This document shows positions 59,492 to 64,000 of a stretch of 64,000 nt of DNA, piece after piece. The stretch is from NCBI GenBank assembly GCA_039105265.1, contig JAPFFF010000004.1:1364001-1428000 (forward strand), in the 5' to 3' direction. Within the stretch, counting starts at the first letter, position 1. Each line of letters begins with the position of its first letter. The notes beneath the pieces are model-generated. The model searched no databases, was not told the DNA's origin, and saw nothing but the letters and a program-made list of their open reading frames with translations. The stretch is from Tritrichomonas musculus. Lineage: Eukaryota > Parabasalia > Tritrichomonadida > Tritrichomonadidae. A program made the position numbers and the translations under genes.

Positions 59492-59842
59492 TTGGAAAAA
59501 TCTGGCCAAATTATTAAGGAAATAAATGGAAATGACATTTCTAGAAATATAAAATCATATTCTTTAGATCAATTTGCGGCCATTCAACAAATGTGCCGAA
59601 ATGTTAAAATATTAATTGAAGTCAATCCTTCTAGAAAACAATCATTCCAGGAAGAGGAATCAGATCAACAAAAGGAATCAGAACTGGAAAAACAATTAAA
59701 ACAACTAAAACAACCATTGCAGGAAAGCCTATTAAACCAACCAAAGCAATTAGAGCATGACAATCAATCAAGCCAACCAAAACATGCAATGCTTAGCAAT
59801 CAATCAAACAATACATATAAAGATGATTTTCAAAATTTTTAA
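59492..59842 (+). pseudogene. PDZ-end-like fragment with Gln-rich tail, no ATG start
   Basis: The open frame runs from a stop near 59405-59407 to 59842 but contains no ATG until well inside, near 59593. Its readable part, KSGQIIKEINGNDIS followed by AAIQQMCRNVKILIEVNP, resembles the second half of a PDZ domain (G-D-x-I-L-x-I-N-G-x-x-I, then helix, then final strand). The rest is Gln/Lys/Leu-rich (KQLKQLKQPLQ). Either it is a remnant of a longer gene, or its first exon is missing from view; no trichomonad-type intron signal was noticed. I treat it as a broken gene. Confidence 0.4.
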
Positions 59843-60204
59843 AAAGAAACAATGTTATAAAACGATAATTTCCTCATATCGTCTCGGTATTATTAGTAAA
59901 ATAATTTGAATGTTTTTATCAAAAATCCTCAATGCAATTTCTCTTCGTCAAAAATACTTTATCGAATACAAACATATATACATATTATTGTATAATTATA
60001 TATCAATTTTTGAAAAAATAAATAGCTTTTTTTTATTTTTGTTTATCAAGAAAAACGTGTTTTTAAGGTGTACTCAATGATTCTAATAAAAAAATTCAAT
60101 GAGTTTTCTCAAATTAAAATGGATTATAACTTTTTCTCTTGAATACATATACTATTTTTATTACTAACAAAATTATTAAATAAAAATAATTACTAGCAAA
60201 GTAA
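59843..60204. other. Spacer between PDZ-like fragment and coiled-coil gene
   Basis: 362 AT-rich bases. TTTTTAAGGTGTACTCAATG (about 60060-60079) looks like a TTAAGG element end, but no inverted partner was found nearby. No gene is seen. Confidence 0.3.
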
Positions 60205-61365
60205 TTACTCAACTCTACCAACCAGCGGCGAATCAACATTTATAAACTTTTGCATTGCTCCGACAAGAATTTTGGTTCTCTCATTCATTTGGTTTAATTG
60301 TATAGATTCTTCTTTTCTTTCTTTTTCAATTTCATCTATTTTTTTGAGAAATGAGTTAGTTTCTGAATCCAATTCAGAAATCTTAGACTGAATATTATTG
60401 ATTTCAGACTGTTTTAAAGATATTTGCTCTTGAAATTTCTTGATTTCTTCATCTTCTTTGATTTTAATGATGGATTGCTCTTTATTAAGTCTTTCGTTAC
60501 ACTCTGAATTGAAATTGATCAAATATTTTGTAAATTTACCAATTTTGGCATTTTCTTTTTTCAATTTTAATCCTAAATTTACTGCTTTCTGTTGAATTTT
60601 TTGCATTATTTGATTTGAGTTTTCAATTCTTTCATTTAATCCTGACTTTGCAACTTCTAACTTGGAAATTTCGGATTCAACAGTATCATGCTTTTCATTT
60701 AAATCTTGGATTTCGTGTTCATATAATGATATTGTTTCATCTCTTCTTTGGAGTCGCCCTTCAATTTCCTTGATTTCGTTTTGGATTTCTTGAAACTGAA
60801 TTTCTCGTGCTTTTTTATCTTCAAGAGCTTCTTCCAAATCTTTTTTCTTTTGATTGATTTGAGAGTTTAACTTTTCTTGTTTTAAATTTATTTTTTCTGA
60901 TAATTCTTTATTTTTATTCGATAAACTATGATATACTTGATCGTATGATGGTTGGTCTTTCATAGTTTGAACAACGTTAGTGAGCTTCATAAGATCGGAT
61001 TTTGTTTCTTTTTTCTTCTTAACAATTATTGCTCTACGTTTTCTTTCTTGGCATAATTTGGTTACTGTGGTTTCAATGCATGAATTCAATTCGGAAAGTT
61101 GGTGTTCGTCAGTAGTAAGTTGATTTTCCAACTCTTGAAGTTGGTTTGAATTTTTTTCATTTTCTTTTTCTTGAATTTCGTTTTGTTTGGTGCGAAGAAC
61201 ATACTTTCGTATTTTTGAAACGATTTTTTCAATATCTGAATTTACTGATGAAATCTGAGATTGAATGTCTTTTTTAGATTTCGTTAAATTTTCATATTGC
61301 TGAGATAGATTATTGAATGCTGCGGTAGCTCTTTTCGTTATTTCATCTGTATCTTGTTGTTCCAT
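60205..61365 (-). CDS. Coiled-coil protein of unknown function
   Basis: 386 residues, coiled coil nearly from end to end (QYENLTKSKKDIQSQIS, LEEALEDKKAREIQFQEIQ, IQSKISELDSETNSFLKKI). It has no recognisable globular domain beyond a short C-terminal segment (NVDSPLVGRVE). No family call is possible by eye. The ATG at 61363-61365 is clear, with ACGT 24 bp upstream (61389-61392). The promoter lies right at TTTAAGGGG strings that may be an element end. Confidence 0.6.
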   Translation of the reverse strand: MEQQDTDEITKRATAAFNNLSQQYENLTKSKKDIQSQISSVNSDIEKIVSKIRKYVLRTKQNEIQEKENEKNSNQLQELENQLTTDEHQLSELNSCIETTVTKLCQERKRRAIIVKKKKETKSDLMKLTNVVQTMKDQPSYDQVYHSLSNKNKELSEKINLKQEKLNSQINQKKKDLEEALEDKKAREIQFQEIQNEIKEIEGRLQRRDETISLYEHEIQDLNEKHDTVESEISKLEVAKSGLNERIENSNQIMQKIQQKAVNLGLKLKKENAKIGKFTKYLINFNSECNERLNKEQSIIKIKEDEEIKKFQEQISLKQSEINNIQSKISELDSETNSFLKKIDEIEKERKEESIQLNQMNERTKILVGAMQKFINVDSPLVGRVE

Positions 61366-61808
61366 ATAAAAATTTTAACGATAAAAATACGTTTAAGGGG
61401 GGAGTCTCACATGTTTAAGGGGGACGGACCAAATAAAAAAAAATCAATTTCTTTAATTTATTTTATATTTTTTACTTAAGTAATATACTAATAATTAATA
61501 ATTACTAATATTTTCAAATTTTTTTTATAAAAAATTTTTGTTTTTTTACGAAATTATATATTCAATCATTTGCAAAACATTTCCTTATTTTTTAATTTTG
61601 TCGCATTCATCAGTTTACCTTTCATTTGTAAATTATGAAGTGCTCAGTAGTCATGCCAAATTCTATTTTTTTATACATAAAAATGTTTGAAATACTTTTT
61701 TTTTAATTGAAAGGAGATTAATTATATTATATTTCAATAAATATTAAACTAAATTTTGATCGAATACATAACTTTATATTCCTAGGTTCACTGATGATAA
61801 GTTTTTAA

Positions 61809-61933
61809 TTTGGCTGTAAAATCTTTAAAATTGAATGATTACATACATTTTGAAAAATCATGAATTACAGAGAGATTTTACCAAAATTTAAAAATGTATG
61901 TAGTCTTTCAATTTTAAAGATTTTACAACCAAA
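61809..61933. repeat. Large inverted repeat (hairpin) with 43-bp arms
   Basis: TTTGGCTGTAAAATCTTTAA (from 61809) and the inverted TTAAAGATTTTACAACCAAA (ending 61933) form arms of 43 bp with three mismatches (61809-61851 and 61891-61933) around a 39-bp loop. The element lies upstream of the Kolobok transposase and may be a foldback element or a regulatory structure of the transposon. Confidence 0.75.
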
Positions 61934-62313
61934 CTAAGTTATAATATTTTTTATTAATAGGAATAAAAAATTATGTATTCGTTAAGGATTTGAATCACTA
62001 CATCTGGTAAAATGGAGATATGAAAATTTTTGTTCAACTTTTTTGCACTTTTTTTAACTTAATTTTTTTTTTTAGAAAAATCTACAATTTAAATTTATAA
62101 TCAAAAAGAAAATGTCCATTATAAATATTATAAAATACTATTTTAAATATTTAATCATTAATTATGATATAATAATATGTGTACGTTTTTTTCTTCAGAG
62201 TCCCATTTTTTTGAAAGGTTTATAATTAAAAAAAAAACGTATTAATATATAAAAAGTTGGTTTATTTTGTTAACCATATATTTTTTAACGTTTATTTCAT
62301 TTTTTCATTTTTC

Positions 62314-63603
62314 ATGGCGCCAAAAAGGAAAATCCAAATAAAAAACCAAAAAGCAATAAATATTAGATGGAATAAAAAGGATGATGATAAAGAAGAGATT
62401 CAGGAAGATGTTCCTTATAAAAAAGTTCAACCAGATATGGCTGTCATCAGTACTTTAGTACAAGGCTCTGGTTTTCAAAGAGCTCGCATCGGCGCTGCTA
62501 TCCAAGGAAACTGTTTTCCTAGCAAATCTACCTTTTATAGGCACCAACAAAAGTTGATACCGAAAATAAAAGAATGTACTTCTGAACATTTTGAGAGGTT
62601 TGCTAAGGAAACATTTGAACAGAATGATGCCAATATTTCAATAGATGGGAGATATGACTCCTGTCGTGATGCAATGTATTGCACAACAGCAACAATGGAT
62701 TGCAGGAGAAACAAAGTTGTTGACATGCAAACAACAAACAAAAAAGATGTCAACGTTGCGTCCAATATGCTAGAATCTGCTGCAGCTAGACTAAGTTTTG
62801 ACCAAATTATTGGAAAATGGGGACCTGATTGTTGCAACTCGATAACTTCTGATAATGATAATAAAACGCCAAATCAAGCGAAAAAAGCAGGTCTGGATTT
62901 TAGTCGAACCTTCGATCCTAGGCATGGATTTCAATGCATGTCTAGAAATTTTGCAAAGCTAGCTGACAAATTGGAGTATGATTATTTATTTTCTGATGAA
63001 ATAGAAACTAAGAGAGTGAAAATTGTTTCGTGGGGAGTATATTTAGTTACAAATATTGAAGATGTCGAATTGAGAGGACTTATGTGGACGAACTCTCCAT
63101 TTCATATGATAGGTAACCACGATAATTGTTCGCATGGTCCATTACCACCATCACATTCTGATTGGGAACTAGGGAAAAACGATGAAACTGCTTTTAAAAA
63201 AATGCAAAACTTTTTCAATAAAACCGAAAATTTTATTAAAAATTGCGACTTTCGAAACAATACTCAATGCAACGAGAGTCTCAATAACCTCATATCGATG
63301 CTGGCCCCAAAGAGACTTTATTTCGCGCGATCATATGAAGTTAGAACCCTTTTGGCAGGATGCCTATATAACGATCCTCATTTTTTTTCAAGTTTGTTGA
63401 CTGACCTAGATCTTATAAAGTTTGTACCAAAACAATCATTAGCTGATATATTGTCATTCGAAAATGATAGAGAACAAGAAATATTCCGAAAAAGAACACC
63501 TCAATATCGAGAAAAAAAAAAGCATTACAGAAAAAAGAAATACTCTAAAAAAGATCCACCTGGCGATTACAACGAAGACAAAAAAGATTTTTCATTTGAA
63601 TAA
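62314..63603 (+). CDS. Kolobok-type DDE transposase, open frame
   Basis: 429 residues from ATG 62314 (MAPKRKIQIKNQK); an upstream ATG at 62257 adds a hydrophobic stretch that does not fit the family. The N-terminal basic part is followed by PSKSTFYRHQQKLIP. The catalytic core has SIDGRYDSCRDAMYCTTATM (first Asp near 111), then TSDNDNKTPNQAKKAG (second Asp near 180-182), then HDNCSHGPLPP and DFRNNTQCNESLNNLI (Glu near 321), then PKRLYFARSYEVRTLLAG. This matches Kolobok-superfamily enzymes, with D-G-R-x-D-S and C/x-E-S-x-N-N as marks. The frame is unbroken, so this copy may be active or recent. The C-terminus is basic (KKHYRKKKYSKK). Confidence 0.75.
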   Translation: MAPKRKIQIKNQKAINIRWNKKDDDKEEIQEDVPYKKVQPDMAVISTLVQGSGFQRARIGAAIQGNCFPSKSTFYRHQQKLIPKIKECTSEHFERFAKETFEQNDANISIDGRYDSCRDAMYCTTATMDCRRNKVVDMQTTNKKDVNVASNMLESAAARLSFDQIIGKWGPDCCNSITSDNDNKTPNQAKKAGLDFSRTFDPRHGFQCMSRNFAKLADKLEYDYLFSDEIETKRVKIVSWGVYLVTNIEDVELRGLMWTNSPFHMIGNHDNCSHGPLPPSHSDWELGKNDETAFKKMQNFFNKTENFIKNCDFRNNTQCNESLNNLISMLAPKRLYFARSYEVRTLLAGCLYNDPHFFSSLLTDLDLIKFVPKQSLADILSFENDREQEIFRKRTPQYREKKKHYRKKKYSKKDPPGDYNEDKKDFSFE

Positions 63604-63863
63604 TAATATTATCTTAATCTCAAAAACTTAATTAGTATCTCTACCTTCAGACTTTACACCTTTAAATAAAAGGTATTTTGGTTTTATATAATCTTTCTTT
63701 TATATTTTTCTTTTTTTATTCTAATATTTTTTACATATAAGATTAAAAAAAATTCATTTTTTCATTATATTTTAATATTACAAGAAATACAAAAGATTTT
63801 ATTTAACAAATTTGTTTGGTAAGCCATAAAAATTATGAAATGACTAGAAATTATCATTGCATT

Positions 63864-64000
63864 AATTTTCAGTAATAAACGATCAAAGATGCCATATTTT
63901 CAATAAAAAACAAGACAACTAAAAATAATTTTCAATAACAAACGATCAAAGATGCCATATTTTCAATAAAAAACAAGACAACTAAAAATAATTTTAAGTA
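63864..64000. repeat. 63-bp tandem repeat at the window edge
   Basis: Two full copies (63864-63926, 63927-63989) contain ACGATCAAAGATGCCATATT and CAATAAAAAACAAGACAACT. They are nearly identical, and the first bases of a third follow, diverging at 63996. The array may continue beyond the window. It could be the terminal region of the transposon upstream. Confidence 0.8.

Larger units (their letters stand above)
61393..64000 (+). mobile_element. Putative Kolobok-type transposon, right end outside the window
   Basis: Two candidate left ends lie just upstream of the transposase gene: TTTAAGGGGGGAGTCTCAC (61392-61410) and TTTAAGGGGGACGGACC (61414-61430). Both have the TTAAGGGG start seen at 336. 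No inverted copy of either occurs before 64000, so the element either ends beyond the window or the ends are elsewhere. Kolobok-family transposons are known for TTAA target duplications, which suits these starts. The boundary is uncertain; the transposase itself is well supported. Confidence 0.4.

Noticed and set aside
1-64000. CRISPR array, bacterial operon features, ribosome-binding sites
   Set aside because: The genes are eukaryotic (uS7, POC1, USP7, cohesin SA); no spaced direct-repeat array or Shine-Dalgarno pattern is seen.

Overview
This is a 64 kb stretch of an AT-rich (roughly 25-30% GC) eukaryotic nuclear genome. The genes are intronless as far as the reading frames show, closely spaced, on both strands, with short flanks and mostly TAA stops. 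The best guess for the organism is a parabasalid (trichomonad), with Tritrichomonas foetus-like composition. The guess rests on intronless AT-rich genes, long Ser/Lys/Glu-rich and coiled-coil proteins, a centriole protein (POC1) that shows a flagellated cell, and many DNA transposon remains. It is an inference from style; no rRNA or species marker is present.

Layout. 1-3.5 kb: no host gene; a GC-rich foldback, then an inverted-repeat element (701-2328) that appears nested in an older TTAA-flanked one (336-2527). 3.5-9.1 kb: a choline-transporter-like membrane protein and a cohesin SA/SCC3 (STAG) subunit, convergent. 9.1-16.4 kb: a transposon graveyard with minus-strand transposase remains, a Kolobok-like pseudogene, a nearly whole mariner (12678-13959), a Tc1-like fragment and a non-autonomous hAT element with an 8-bp target duplication (15068-16123). 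16.4-28.0 kb: a giant RRM/coiled-coil Ser-rich protein, a hotdog thioesterase-like protein, POC1, a BTB protein and a USP7-type deubiquitinase. 28.2-29.1 kb: three short inverted-repeat elements laid end to end, each pair sharing one TTAA. 29.1-40.2 kb: coiled-coil proteins, ribosomal protein uS7, a Q-rich KIX-like protein, a divergent eIF4E-like protein, an RNPS1/SR45-like RRM protein and a PMT-family mannosyltransferase. 40.3-61.4 kb: another TTAA element, a 2015-residue protein of unknown function, an FHA-RING protein, a 2513-residue protein built of about 102-residue repeats, a large EF-hand protein and a coiled-coil protein. 61.4-64 kb: a Kolobok-type transposase gene with an open frame, then a 63-bp tandem repeat at the window edge.

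The host genes do not form one pathway. Several belong to chromosome and cell-division biology (cohesin SA, POC1, FHA-RING) and to RNA handling (two RRM proteins, eIF4E-like, uS7). The most interesting signal is the set of TTAA-flanked short elements together with a Kolobok-type transposase, a family known to use TTAA targets, which could be their mobilising source. Other points of note are the eIF4E-like protein lacking both cap-stacking tryptophans, the 306-bp repeat array, and a recurring ACGT core just upstream of many start codons.
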